Shown in pieces: positions 45,082 to 54,951 of a stretch of 64,000 nucleotides of DNA. The stretch spans positions 10,100,138 through 10,164,137 of the forward strand of contig CM030932.1 of assembly GCA_018136815.1 (NCBI GenBank), read 5' to 3'. Within the stretch, counting starts at the first letter, position 1. The number at the start of each line of letters is the position of its first letter. The position numbers and the translations under genes were made by a program. The stretch is from Isochrysis galbana (taxonomy: Eukaryota; Haptophyta; Isochrysidales; Isochrysidaceae). Below the pieces are notes generated by a model. It ran no database searches. It was given only the letters and a program-made list of their open reading frames with translations, and was not told where the DNA came from.

Positions 45082-45860
45082 TCGAAGAGAGAGCCAGAGA
45101 TCTCGGGCGGGGGGGGTCCGCAGTAAATGGAAAGAGCGCCTTGAAGACAAAAGAAACGCCGAAGGGGTCCGCGGGCACACTCGGTCCTCCACTGGGCGCG
45201 TTCTGAGCAAGTGGAGGGAATCGGGAGAGAGAGAAAGCGCCCAGAGTACAGAAGAAAACTCTCCGTCGGCACGCGGAGGCAAACTCGCAGCAGCGGCCGC
45301 CCGCCCGCGCCCCTCTCCCCCCCTCTCTCCCCCTCTCCCCCACCCCCCGCCCCGCCTCGCGCTCTGCGCAGCTTCCGTTATCTCTCCTTCTCTCTCTCTT
45401 CTCCTCTCTCTCCATGCGCTCTCCTCTTCTTCATGGTAGAGTTATCTCTCTTCTCTCTTTCTTCTCTCTCTCTCTCTCTCTCTCTTCTCCTCTCTCTCCA
45501 TGCGCTCTCCTCTTCTTAATGGTAGAGGGAGAGAATGAGTGAGAGAGGGGATCTTCTTCTCTCTCTCTTCTCGCCTTCTTCACCGTACTCGTCAACTCTC
45601 CCTTCGCTCTCTCTTCTTCTCTCCTCTCCTCGCCTTCTTCGTTTGAACCCGGCGCAGACCCTGTGAGAGGAGAGTGCGGGGGGCGAACGCGCGCTACCTC
45701 CGCGTGATTGAGCCGTTAGGAAGTAAAACGTGGGACAACACCGGATTCGCGGAGAAACCTCCCGCCCTCTCCTCTCCTCCTCTCCTATCGCTCTCATCGG
45801 ACAGAGCGAGAGAGAGAGGGAGAGGGAGAGAGAAAGAGGAGAGAGAGAGAGAGAGAGAGG
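45082..45860. repeat. CT/GA-rich upstream region ending in assembly gap
   Basis: C/T-rich on the plus strand at 45300-45620, with a ~66-bp near-duplicate (CTCTCCATGCGCTCTCCTCTTCTT at 45408 and again at 45494), then (GA)n at 45805-45860. It is the promoter side of the OSCA-like gene; no other gene was seen. Confidence 0.6.
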
Positions 45861-45960
45861 NNNNNNNNNNNNNNNNNNNNNNNNNNNNNNNNNNNNNNNN
45901 NNNNNNNNNNNNNNNNNNNNNNNNNNNNNNNNNNNNNNNNNNNNNNNNNNNNNNNNNNNN
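45861..45960. other. Assembly gap (100 N)
   Basis: 100 N placeholder, again starting within a (GA)n run. Confidence 0.99.
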
Positions 45961-45994
45961 ATTGGGGAGGTGAGGTGGTACGAGTTATCACTGA

Positions 45995-46013
45995 TTTCTT
46001 AGTTCATATTGAT
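45995..46013. repeat. 19-bp target-site duplication (left)
   Basis: TTTCTTAGTTCATATTGAT, repeated at 46409-46427. Confidence 0.85.
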
Positions 46014-46408
46014 AAGCCCCCTTTACACGGTGGATAAAGACTTCAATCTTGTAACATCGGAGGACCTCTCGCAGGCGGCGAGAGAATTGGATATACGAAA
46101 CATCACTTAGGATGGATAACAATCTTACTAGAAGTAAACTTGGCGGAGATCAAAGCGGGATCACACGGACTCCAAGGAGGGTATTCCGATAAAAGTAAGA
46201 ACACAAGAGAAGCCACAGTCTCCCGCCCCCTTCTCTCTGACTCCCGGCCGAAGCAGCGCGCACGGCCTCCCTGGAACCGGCTTCTCCGTTAAAGAGGGAA
46301 CTGGGGAAGGGGAAGGGGGTTGATAGGGGTTAGGGTTGGGTAGTAGGGAGGTTCAATAGCACGCTGCCTCACGCCGCGCATGTAGCGGGAATTTTTAAGA
46401 AGATTTTT
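46014..46408 (+). mobile_element. 5'-truncated LINE (family 1), ~395 bp
   Basis: Plus-strand copy of the 3' end of the LINE at 27891-30987. It codes for the last RT residues (PLYTVDKDFNLVTSEDLSQAARELDIRNIT, stop at 46108-46110), followed by the 3' UTR (reverse complement of 27900-28110) and the tail TTTTTAAGAAGA-T(n). It is flanked by the 19-bp repeat TTTCTTAGTTCATATTGAT. The 5' junction shows short microhomology (TTGAT), as expected from LINE truncation. Confidence 0.9.
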
Positions 46409-46499
46409 TTTCTTAGTTCATATTGATGTATGTAACATGACCCCTCCTTCTTCCCGCCACACCCAACACCCCGCGCCCACTGGTCGGCGCCAACTCTCT

Positions 46500-46815
46500 G
46501 TACCACAAACAGGGGCACCGTAGCGAAAAAGTTGTTATGCGCACGCACGGCGTCCCCGCGGGGGACCCGATGCACATCGCGCCATACGCACGCACGGCGT
46601 GCACCTGGGCGATTGCAACTCATCACACATGCCCTGTTGAGAATTTTATTATTATATTGTCTGTTTACGTTATTGTGTGCCCTGTGTGCCACAGACAAGT
46701 GCACCGTAGAGAAAAAGTTGTTATGCGCACGCACGGCGTCCCGCAGGGGAGACCCGATGCACACCTCGCAATACGCACGCACAGCACCACATGGGAGTTA
46801 TGCGCACGCACGTCC
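46500..46815. repeat. ~184-bp tandem duplication
   Basis: Two copies starting near 46501 and 46685 share CACCGTAG(C/A)GAAAAAGTTG, TTATGCGCACGCACGGCGTC, GACCCGATGCACA and TACGCACGCAC. A third partial TTATGCGCACGCACG lies at 46798. No protein-coding meaning is apparent. Confidence 0.7.
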
Positions 46816-46869
46816 CCACCCTATTTCCATATTGATTAACGGTATCTACGAAAACACAACAGTCTAAAT

Positions 46870-47180
46870 ACATACTAAATAAAAACAAAACTACCACCTT
46901 GTCCTCTTTCGACGGAACGCGACTTCAAAGCCTGTGTCTGGCTCAATTGGTCAGGGGGGAACAGGGCTTTGCCTGTTCCCACCCTCTGTGAGGTCTGGCC
47001 GGAGGGAGGAGGCGGGAGCATGTCGACATTTTCGTCGGCAGGGGCAGCGGCTTGCGCGCGTTTGGGCTCAGGTGGCATGAGGCGGCCCCGTTGGGGCGTC
47101 GTGACGTCGTGACAGCGCTGGGCTGGGAGGTAGGAGCCGGCGGCGCGCGCTCCATCGCTAAAACTATAGCAAAAGTTTGA
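46870..47180 (-). mobile_element. LINE family 1 5'-end fragment with ORF1 start
   Basis: The minus-strand hairpin AAACT-TTTGCTAT-AGTTT (47178-47161), TAGCG and ATG 47155 lead into MERAPPAPTSQPSAVTT, matching the ORF1 start at 30962. A frame shift follows soon after, and the homology (PPEPKRAQAAAPADENVDM, VGTGKALFP) continues in another frame (within 47201-46875). So this is a mutated 5' fragment. Its orientation is opposite to the LINE 3' fragment at 46014. Confidence 0.7.
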
Positions 47181-47662
47181 CGCCGTGGCACTCTTCGCCA
47201 CAGCGAGGAGGAAAGCCTAAGATCTTGCCAGAACGACTCACGGCGTAACTGGCCGGAACCCAGAGCTTGGCAAGAGCTTGGGCGGCTTGGGGCGCGTGTG
47301 CGGCGGAGAAGGGAAAGAGGAAAGAGGGGCGCCGGCTTCCCCCCCGAGGGCTAGGGGAAAGGTGAGTTTTCTTTTCCCTTCTTTCCTTCGGTCTAACGCG
47401 CCCCCTCGCTGCTCGGTCGCCGTTCACTAGCGCAGAGTAAAGCCCGCGGGTCATTTGTCGCCGACACGACGAAGAAATCAGCGCCGGGCTTTCAAACGGC
47501 TTCGCGAGCCCGAAAGCGAGCGTGGCGGGAAGGGGTGTTATCTTCCCGTCCGAGCCGCGTCGTGTCGTCGGGAGGAGAATCTCTCCTCTCCTCATCGTCG
47601 GGCGGAAGTCACTCCCTCGCTCTCTCCCCCGCGTCGTCCGTCTTTCTGCTCTTCCTGTGCCG
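47181..47662. other. Upstream region of the PARP-like gene
   Basis: GC-rich, no separate gene recognised. The PARP frame is open back to an ATG at 47522, which is an alternative start. Confidence 0.4.
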
Positions 47663-48427
47663 ATGTCGCTCGCTCTCGAGGATATGCTCACCTTGATGAT
47701 GGTGGCGAAGCAGGAGCACAGGAGGAGGTGTCAACGGGAGCTGCTTCTGCAATGGATCGCCCATGTGCACAGCCCAATGAACCATCAGCCGTGGCGTTCC
47801 CCTGCCGGCTACGTTTCCGACGAGGCGGCGTTGCGCCGCCGCTATGAGCGCCATCTGCAGTCGGTCACTGCCAACGAGATGATGGCGCAGCTGCGTCTGC
47901 CGGATGTGTCGGTGGACGCCGACGAGCTGTGGAAACAACTCGCCGGCGATGTCGCAGACGAGGCATCCTTGCGGGAATTCTTTCAGCGCCGACAGGCCAC
48001 ATTTGCGAATGGTCAGTCACCCCTCCGCATCGAAACGGCGACGAAAGTGACCAACTTGGCCGCGCTCCGTCGCTTCGTCTCGGCTGATGGATTCGATGTC
48101 AACCCCCTGAACTCATACGACCGCAGGCAAGACTCTCTCCTCTTCCACGGCTGTCCCGAGGCGTCGGTGGCCAACATTATATCGGTAGGCCTCTCTATGG
48201 GATTCGCGAGGAACGGCAAGCTCGGCCAAGGACTGTACGGCGCATCTGACCCACGGAAGTCTATGATATACACTGGCATGGGTCGTCATGGCAACGGCAG
48301 CTTCATGTTGGTGTGCCGCTTCAACCTTGGCTGTGGGGCTGACCACGCAACGGACTCCGTCTTTGACGAGTTCTGCGTCTATGATGAAAGTCATGTCGTT
48401 GTGCTTTGGTCGTTGAAGTTGCAGTAA
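47663..48427 (+). CDS. PARP-like (diphtheria-toxin-fold) ADP-ribosyltransferase domain protein
   Basis: 254 aa from ATG 47663 (MSLALEDMLTLMMVAKQEH); the in-frame ATG 47522 would add 47 basic residues. The last ~120 residues carry the PARP catalytic fold: SLLFHGCPEASVANIISVGL (NAD-binding His in LFHG), GKLGQGLYGASDPRKSMIY (Tyr of the GxYxA..xxKS loop), SFMLVCRFNLG, and the terminal strand DEFCVYDESHVVVLWSLKL. The last position of the H-Y-E triad does not show the glutamate expected for polymer-forming PARPs; this points to mono-ADP-ribosylation, or loss of activity. The N-terminal ~130 residues are helical and unassigned. Single exon. The targets are unknown. Confidence 0.8.
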   Translation: MSLALEDMLTLMMVAKQEHRRRCQRELLLQWIAHVHSPMNHQPWRSPAGYVSDEAALRRRYERHLQSVTANEMMAQLRLPDVSVDADELWKQLAGDVADEASLREFFQRRQATFANGQSPLRIETATKVTNLAALRRFVSADGFDVNPLNSYDRRQDSLLFHGCPEASVANIISVGLSMGFARNGKLGQGLYGASDPRKSMIYTGMGRHGNGSFMLVCRFNLGCGADHATDSVFDEFCVYDESHVVVLWSLKLQ

Positions 48428-49079
48428 GACAGACCTTGGTGAAGGAGACGTATGCCCTGTCTCAGCGTGACGGAATGCCACGATGTACCCCGGAGCGACA
48501 GCATAGAGAATAGACGAGAATTGAGGGGATAAGATGCCCAACACGTATGAGAAGAGAGACGCTGTGGGGAATGATATGCTTCCGACAAGAAGCTACGGGA
48601 GGCAGAGAGCTGAAGTCGGAGGAGGTTAAAGGGTCGTAGCCAGTAGTGTCGGCCACTCTGGATGGCAGCCGGGGCTTCCCGCTCCTGTCCCGCTGCTAGG
48701 AGTGTAGCTTTGGCGGCTCATACGTAGACTATTGTTAATTGTCGTATTTAGAAGTGTGGTAAAGAAAGGGGTGCGAAAATGAATGCAGGGCAAATGAATG
48801 TGTCGCGGCGGCGGCGGCTGCGGCTGCACGGCTCCGGCAAAATGCAGCGGCTGCACGACCTTGGCTGACGTTTTCAAAGAGGACAACATCTACGAGCCGA
48901 CAAAGCTATTTGACTTTCATAAAAGTTGGGGTCGAGCATCGAGCACGACTAGCCTGTGTCGCATCCGCGAGTGCTAGGACTCACAAAGAAAACAGAAAAC
49001 AGGAGAAGAAAGGTGCAGAAAAGTCGGGAATTCAGTCGGGCAAAGGTGTAAAAAAGTGAAGCAAATAGAAAGTATAGGC
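48428..49079. other. Intergenic, no gene recognised
   Basis: Holds the PARP-like 3' UTR and short ORFs without protein-like patterns. Confidence 0.35.
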
Positions 49080-49245
49080 GAGAAGCGCTCAATCACGCCA
49101 TCACCGGCAGCATAGAAAAGCGTTCAATCACCATCAGCATCAGCCTACACGTGGGAACGCGTTCAATCGCCATCACCCCCACCGCATGGAAAAGCCTTCA
49201 ATCACCATCAGCTTACACATGGAAAAGCGTTCAATCGCCATCACC
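49080..49245. repeat. Tandem ~33-bp repeats, core ATGGAAAAGCGTTCAATC
   Basis: Five units with the core GAAAAGCGTTCAATC(A/G)CCATCA and alternating linkers (GCCTACACGTG / CCCCCACCGCATG). It is the reverse complement of the array at 4433-4590, including the variant unit GGGAACGCGTTCAATCGCC. Confidence 0.75.
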
Positions 49246-50467
49246 TCCCGGAAGCATATCCCCGCCCAAGGCAGGGCACTGAGTTGTAGGTACTTGTTGC
49301 CCGCAAGAGACAAGAGTGGGATGAAGACAAGAAGTGTGCCAACAGCGGATAAAGGGGCCGTGTTTTGTACCCCAAATGCTACATTGTACCCCAAACTTCC
49401 AAAGCTCTTGGAGATTCACCACACCTTCAGTTTTTATTGATATTTGAGTTCTAGGTCGATACCATTGATCTAGAGAGCCCACCAGAAGCACATGACCCCA
49501 TTCGCTCGACGAATATTATTTTAAGACTCGAGATTACTTCTACCCCAGCACCGCTGTGTCGTCGGGGTACAAAGCACAAAGTCGGCCGCTCAACACAGAC
49601 GCCACCCGAGGACTCATCACTCCGGCGGGCGGCTCGCACTGGACATACAAACCTTCTGACACAAAAACTACGGCCAAATTCGACGTGAAACGCGCCCACT
49701 AGCTCATTCTTTCTACCAGCTGGCGTGCCGCTTCGCGCGACGAGGAGGAAAGGAGAGAAATCAAGAGCGGCGCCCCACCTGCACGCGATCACCGCCCCTA
49801 CTCGCCCGCATGAGCGCCAGTAAAGTGATGCAAGAGGTAGAGGCGGCTTTGAGCAGGCATAAAGCGCGGACCGCCGCCCAGGGAGAGAGAAAGTGCAGCG
49901 CTCGCTAGTTCCAACAGCCGCTCATTGGGGTGATTTGGGCTGTGCCGCAGCGCGAACGCCCGCTCACCCCGAAATTTCGGCTGGGAAGGGCGAGTCTATG
50001 CCTGGAATGGCCACATGCCCCGACTTTGGAGGCTTTCTCCAACCAAACAAAGGGGGCGGCAGCAGCAGGCATGAGAGGGTCTGGTGACTGACCCACCATG
50101 GCGGCGCTGCGCGGCCGAAATTTCAACAGTCGCCCGTCAGCGAGAACCCTTGTACGAGCTCAGAACTTTCAACGTGAAAATATTTTGAGTCCATAGAAGA
50201 GGATTTCAACCATTAGAACATTAGAACTATTTCATTTTCTGCACTTTTTGGTCAAGTACAGCCCGATATTCAGCAGCAATGCTCAATCTTTCTACAGATC
50301 CTTCAGACCATGACCCCCTACGATCACCCTGGCCGCTGAACGGCCATCTATTAGGTTCTCGACGCACAAAATACACGTTGCAACAAATCGCAAATGCACC
50401 CCGCACAGACGCAGACGCTCACTCACAAGAACACTGTGACTAGAACACACACACGAAACGCTAGGTC
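49246..50467. other. Intergenic, no gene recognised
   Basis: Several short ORFs with no recognisable domains. The end of this stretch (50290-50467) is the 3' flank of the piggyBac-like pseudogene. Confidence 0.35.
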
Positions 50468-50851
50468 TACTCGCACGGCTCACATCCCATCGTGTCGTCA
50501 AAGGACTCGTCGATATACTCCGGATCGTCGAAATCGGTCGCCGTGCGGCGACGCTTTGGCCCGCCAAAGTTGCGGCCCTTCTTGCCCTTCGGAACATACC
50601 AGTGCGGCCGCTGCCGATGCTTCTCGAGGCAATCGTAGTACGAGATGACGCCCTTGTGGTTTGTACGCGGCGGACAGATCGGGACAAGGAAATGGGGCGC
50701 CCTCGAACAGTCGGTGCATGCCCAGATTGTGGCCTTGCGGTCGCAGATAATGCAACGCTGCTGCTTGCCGCCGACGTAGCCATCGAGGAGCTTGAACTTG
50801 GTGAGGTAGTGTGAGCAACCGTCATCCGATGTGAAGGAGCTTGGCGAAGAG
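50468..50851 (-). pseudogene. piggyBac-type (DDE_Tnp_1_7) transposase, C-terminal zinc-binding exon
   Basis: Minus-strand reading from the transposon B insertion to a stop at 50468-50470: SDDGCSHYLTKFKLLDGY, QQRCIICDRKATIWACTDCS and PHFLVPICPP...YYDCLEKHRQRPHW. The C-x2-C...C-x2-C...C...C-x3-H pattern is that of the cysteine-rich C terminus of piggyBac-like transposases. In the uninterrupted order it follows the catalytic part now at 59255-60085; removing B and C and one TSD copy each gives a continuous open frame over the junction. Confidence 0.65.
50845..50851. repeat. 7-bp TSD of element B (left)
   Basis: CGAAGAG, repeated at 54933-54939. Confidence 0.92.
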
Positions 50852-53800
50852 TAGCCCGGTCACTCACTCATTTTAACCACTATTTCCCACCTCCCCTGGG
50901 TGTCCAAGGATTCCTTAGGGTCCCCCCCTACCTGCCCCGCCAACTCCCTCCCCACTCCGAACGACCCCCTCCCGCCCCACGAAGGGCAATGGCGTCGGTG
51001 AGGGACTCCCCTCCCTTCCCCCGCGCGTGGCGGTCTATTTTGGGAGATTGGGGCGGGCGCTCACGGGAGGGAATCAGAGTGGTGAATGTGGGGCGCATCA
51101 CTATTAGAAACGCGGAGCTTCCGCGACGTCCGATCGCCCGCGATCGGCCGAAGAATGGCCTGGAGGTGGTGGCCATGCAGAGCCCAGAGCTCTCGCGAGC
51201 AGGGTGGGGGGTGACTAGTAGGTCGCACGCTGGTTCTTGAGGGTCGCACACACTCGTACTAACCCGTCCTGGCCCCTCGCACCGCAGGAATGCCTCGATT
51301 CGATCCGGCCCGACGCCCAGGGCCACGGCCCGATTGACGTCGAGAAGCGCTCGCTTGGACGCCTGGAGGTGCAGCTCCTCATGTGGCCGTGCGGCGCGAC
51401 GGGCTGGTCGCGACCGGCCCGTTCAGGGCCTGCTTGTAACCCTCAAAGCCTCCTGGCCCGGCCCCACGCGTTCGCGCCCACCGTTGATCCGAAATTTTGA
51501 GAGCTAGTGTGTGGCGTGTTCACCTCTCACCTCCGCCTTCACCGCAAAGGCGTGCGCCGTGGCCGCTAGGTACATGGATTTGGCTCCTGGGGCGGAACCA
51601 TTTCATGTGATGAGATTTAGATCGCCCTAAGCAAGCTGAGGGGCAAGAGAGCGCCAGCGGCAAGCGCAGTCGCGTGCGAAAGTTGGGCACTCTGGCCCAT
51701 TCGGCCCCCTTGGTCTTGTTGTCGATGTTGCGCAGGGCCAACTTCGACGCGATGTGTGCGGCCGGCGGCGGCGATTGGCGTGGCTGCTAGGGCGGCATCT
51801 TTGCAAGTAATGCCTGTTGCGTCATTCTATCTTAGTGGATGGCCGAGAAGGCGCCGGCAGCGCGCCCGGTCGCGGTCGAAAGTCGGGCACTCGGCCCGTT
51901 CGGCCCGGTGACGTTGGCGTGGTCGTCGGCGCCACACACGGCCGACTATGGCGCGATGCGCGCGGGCGGGGGCGGCGATTGGTGTTGCTGCTAGGGCGGC
52001 ATATTCGGATTTGGTGTCTGGCAAGCCATTCTATCCCAGTGCAAGACCGAGAAAGCGCCGGCAGCGCGCCCGGTCGCGGTCGAAAGTCGGGCACTCGGCC
52101 CGTTTGGCCAGGTAACGTTGGCGTAGTTTTCGGCGCCACGCACCGCCGACTATGATGCAATGCGCGCGGGCGGCGGGGGCGATTGGCGTGGCTGCTAGGG
52201 CGGCATATTCGGATATGGTGCCTGGCAAGCCATTCTATCCCAGTGGGAGACCAACAAAGCGCCGGCAGCGCGCCCGGTCGCGGTCGAAAGTCGGGCACTC
52301 GGCCCGTTCGACCCGGTGACGTTGGCGTGGTCGTCGGCGCCACACACGGCCGACTATGGCGCGATGCGCGCGGGCGGGGGCGGCGATTGGTGTTGCTGCT
52401 AGGGCGGCATATTCGGATTTGGTGTCTGGCAAGCCAATCTATCCCAGTGCAAGACCGAGAAAGCGTCGGCAGCGCGCCCGGTCGCGGTCGAAAGTCGGGC
52501 ACTCGGCCCGTTTGGCCAGGTAACGTTGGCGTAGTTATCGGCGCCACGCACCGCCGACTATGATGCAATGCGCGCGGGCGGGGGCGGCGATTGGTGTTGC
52601 TGCTAGGGCGGCATATTCGGATTTGGTGTCTGGCAAGCCATTCTATCCCAGTGCAAGACCGAGAAAGCGCCGGCAGCGCGCCCGGTCGCGGTCGAAAGTC
52701 GGGCACTTGGCCCGTTTGGCCAGGTAACGTTGGCGTAGTTTTCGGCGCCACGCACCGCCGACTATGATGCAATGCGCGCGGGCGGCGGGGGCGATTGGTG
52801 TTGCTGCTAGGGCGGCATATTCGGATTTGGTGTCTGGCAAGCCATTGTATCCCAGTGGGAGACCAAGAAAGCGCCGGCAGCGCGCCCGGTCGCGGTCGAA
52901 AGTCGGGCACTCGGCCCGTTCGGCCCGGTGACGTTGGCGTGGTCGTCGGCGCCACACACGGCCGACTATGGCGCGATGCGCGCGGGCGGGGGCGGCGATT
53001 GGTGTTGCTGCTAGGGCGGCATATTCGGATTTGGTGTCTGGCAAGCCATTCTATCCCAGTGCAAGACCGAGAAAGCGCCGGCAGCGCGCCCGGTCGCGGT
53101 CGAAAGTCGGGCACTCGGCCCGTTTGGCCAGGTAACGTTGGCGTAGTTTTCGGCGCCACGCACCGCCGACTATGATGCAATGCGCGCGGGCGGCGGGGGC
53201 GATTGGCGTGGCTGCTAGGGCGGCATATTCGGATATGGTGCCTGGCAAGCCATTCTATCCCAGTGGGAGACCAACAAAGCGCCGGCAGCGCGCCCGGTCG
53301 CGGTCGAAAGTCGGGCACTCGGCCCGTTCGACCCGGTGACGTTGGCGTGGTCGTCGGCGCCACACACGGCCGACTATGGCGCGATGCGCGCGGGCGGGGG
53401 CGGCGATTGGTGTTGCTGCTAGGGCGGCATATTCGGATTTGGTGTCTGGCAAGCCAATCTATCCCAGTGCAAGACCGAGAAAGCGCCGGCAGCGCGCCCG
53501 GTCGCGGTCGAAAGTCGGGCACTTGGCCCGTTTGGCCAGGTAACGTTGGCGTAGTTTTCGGCGCCACGCACCGCCGACTATGATGCAATGCGCGCGGGCG
53601 GCGGGGGCGATTGGCGTGGCTGCTAGGGCGGCATATTCGGATTTGGTGTCTGGCAAGCCATTGTATCCCAGTGGGAGACCAAGAAAGCGCCGGCAGCGCG
53701 CCCGGTCGCGGTCGAAAGTCGGGCACTCGGCCCGTTCGGCCCGGTGACGTTGGCGTGGTCGTCGGCGCCACACACGGCCGACTATGGCGCGATGCGCGCG

Positions 53801-54932
53801 GGCGGGGGCGACGATTGGCGTGGCTGCAAGGGCGGCATTTGTGAATATGGTGCTTGGTGTGCCACCCAGTGCAACTGGATCAACACCAAAACGCCGCCAG
53901 CGCGCTCGGTGCCGGCTCAAAGTTGGGCACTCGCGCGTATCACGGCACCGGGACGGTAGCGTTGAAGCCGGGGGCGTGGCCGATTTCGGCGCGGTGCACG
54001 CGGCCGGCTGCGGCGATTGGCGTAGCTGCAAGGGCGGCATTTGCGAATATGGTGCCTGGTGTGCCACCCAGTGCAACTGGAACAACACCAAAACGCCGCC
54101 AGCGCGCTCGGTGCCGGCTCAAAGTTGGGCACTCGCGCGTATCACGGCACCGGGACGGTAGCGTTGAAGCCGGGGGCGTGGCCGATTTCGGCGCGGTGCA
54201 CGCGGCCGGCTGCGGCGATTGGCGTAGCTGCAAGGGCGGCATTTGTGAATATGGTGCCTGGTGTGCCACCCAGTGCAACTGGATCAACACCAAAGCGCCG
54301 CCAGCGCGCTCGGTGCCGGCTCAAAGTTGGGCACTCGCGCGTATCACGGCACCGGGACGGTAGCGTTGAAGCCGGGGGCGTGGCCGATTTCGGCGCGGTG
54401 CACGCGGCCGGCTGCGGCGATTGGCGTAGCTGCAAGGGCGGCATTTGCGAATATGGTGCTTGGTGTGCCACCCAGTGCAACTGGATCAACACCAAAACGC
54501 CGGCAGCCCGCCCAGTTTTGGTGCAAAGTTGGGGCTTCTCGTCTCAACAAATGTAGCGTTTCGTGAACGGCTGTTAGTAGTGATACTCATGTACATATCG
54601 ATGTCAATCGCAATCTGTGTCGATGATCATATAATGTGTAGAGAAGCACAATTCGTGGAGGGTATGAGCTGGTAGAGCTTATGGCTCCGTCACTAGTTGT
54701 GCATGCCTTGCATGAAGGGCATCAGTAAAAATATACCGGAGGGGGGCCCGAATACTTTTTAGCGCTTGGTCTTCGGAGGCTTAAAATTGGCCATTTTTCG
54801 AAAATTTTGCCGGCGGACCCCCCATTTTTTTTGCTGATCTCTCATACCAGAACCTATAGAAAGCTTATTTAGGCCTCCATTTGCCCATTACCGATTTCGC
54901 CCTCCGCACCCCCCTAGTGAGTGACCGGGCTA
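50852..54932. mobile_element. TIR DNA transposon B (4081 bp), non-autonomous, satellite-filled
   Basis: Same 17-bp TIRs as A (TAGCCCGGTCACTCACT ... AGTGAGTGACCGGGCTA), flanked by CGAAGAG on both sides. It has a unique left arm of about 900 bp, an array of ~204-bp units (about 51780-53830), a second array of ~202-bp variant units (about 53830-54540), and a right arm. Nearly identical to C except for one array unit and a few substitutions. No transposase. Confidence 0.93.
51780..54540. repeat. Satellite arrays of element B (~204-bp then ~202-bp units)
   Basis: First type: GGCATATTCGGAT(T/A)TGGTG anchor, about ten units related to the element A satellite. Second type: GGCATTTGTGAATATGGTG anchor, about four units. 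Because 204 is a multiple of three, several frames stay open for the whole array (up to 649 codons); these are not genes. Confidence 0.92.
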
Positions 54933-54951
54933 CGAAGAGGATGCAACTTGA
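54933..54951. other. 19-bp host spacer between elements B and C
   Basis: CGAAGAGGATGCAACTTGA: begins with B's right TSD and ends with C's left TSD. It is the only host sequence left between the two insertions. Confidence 0.92.
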
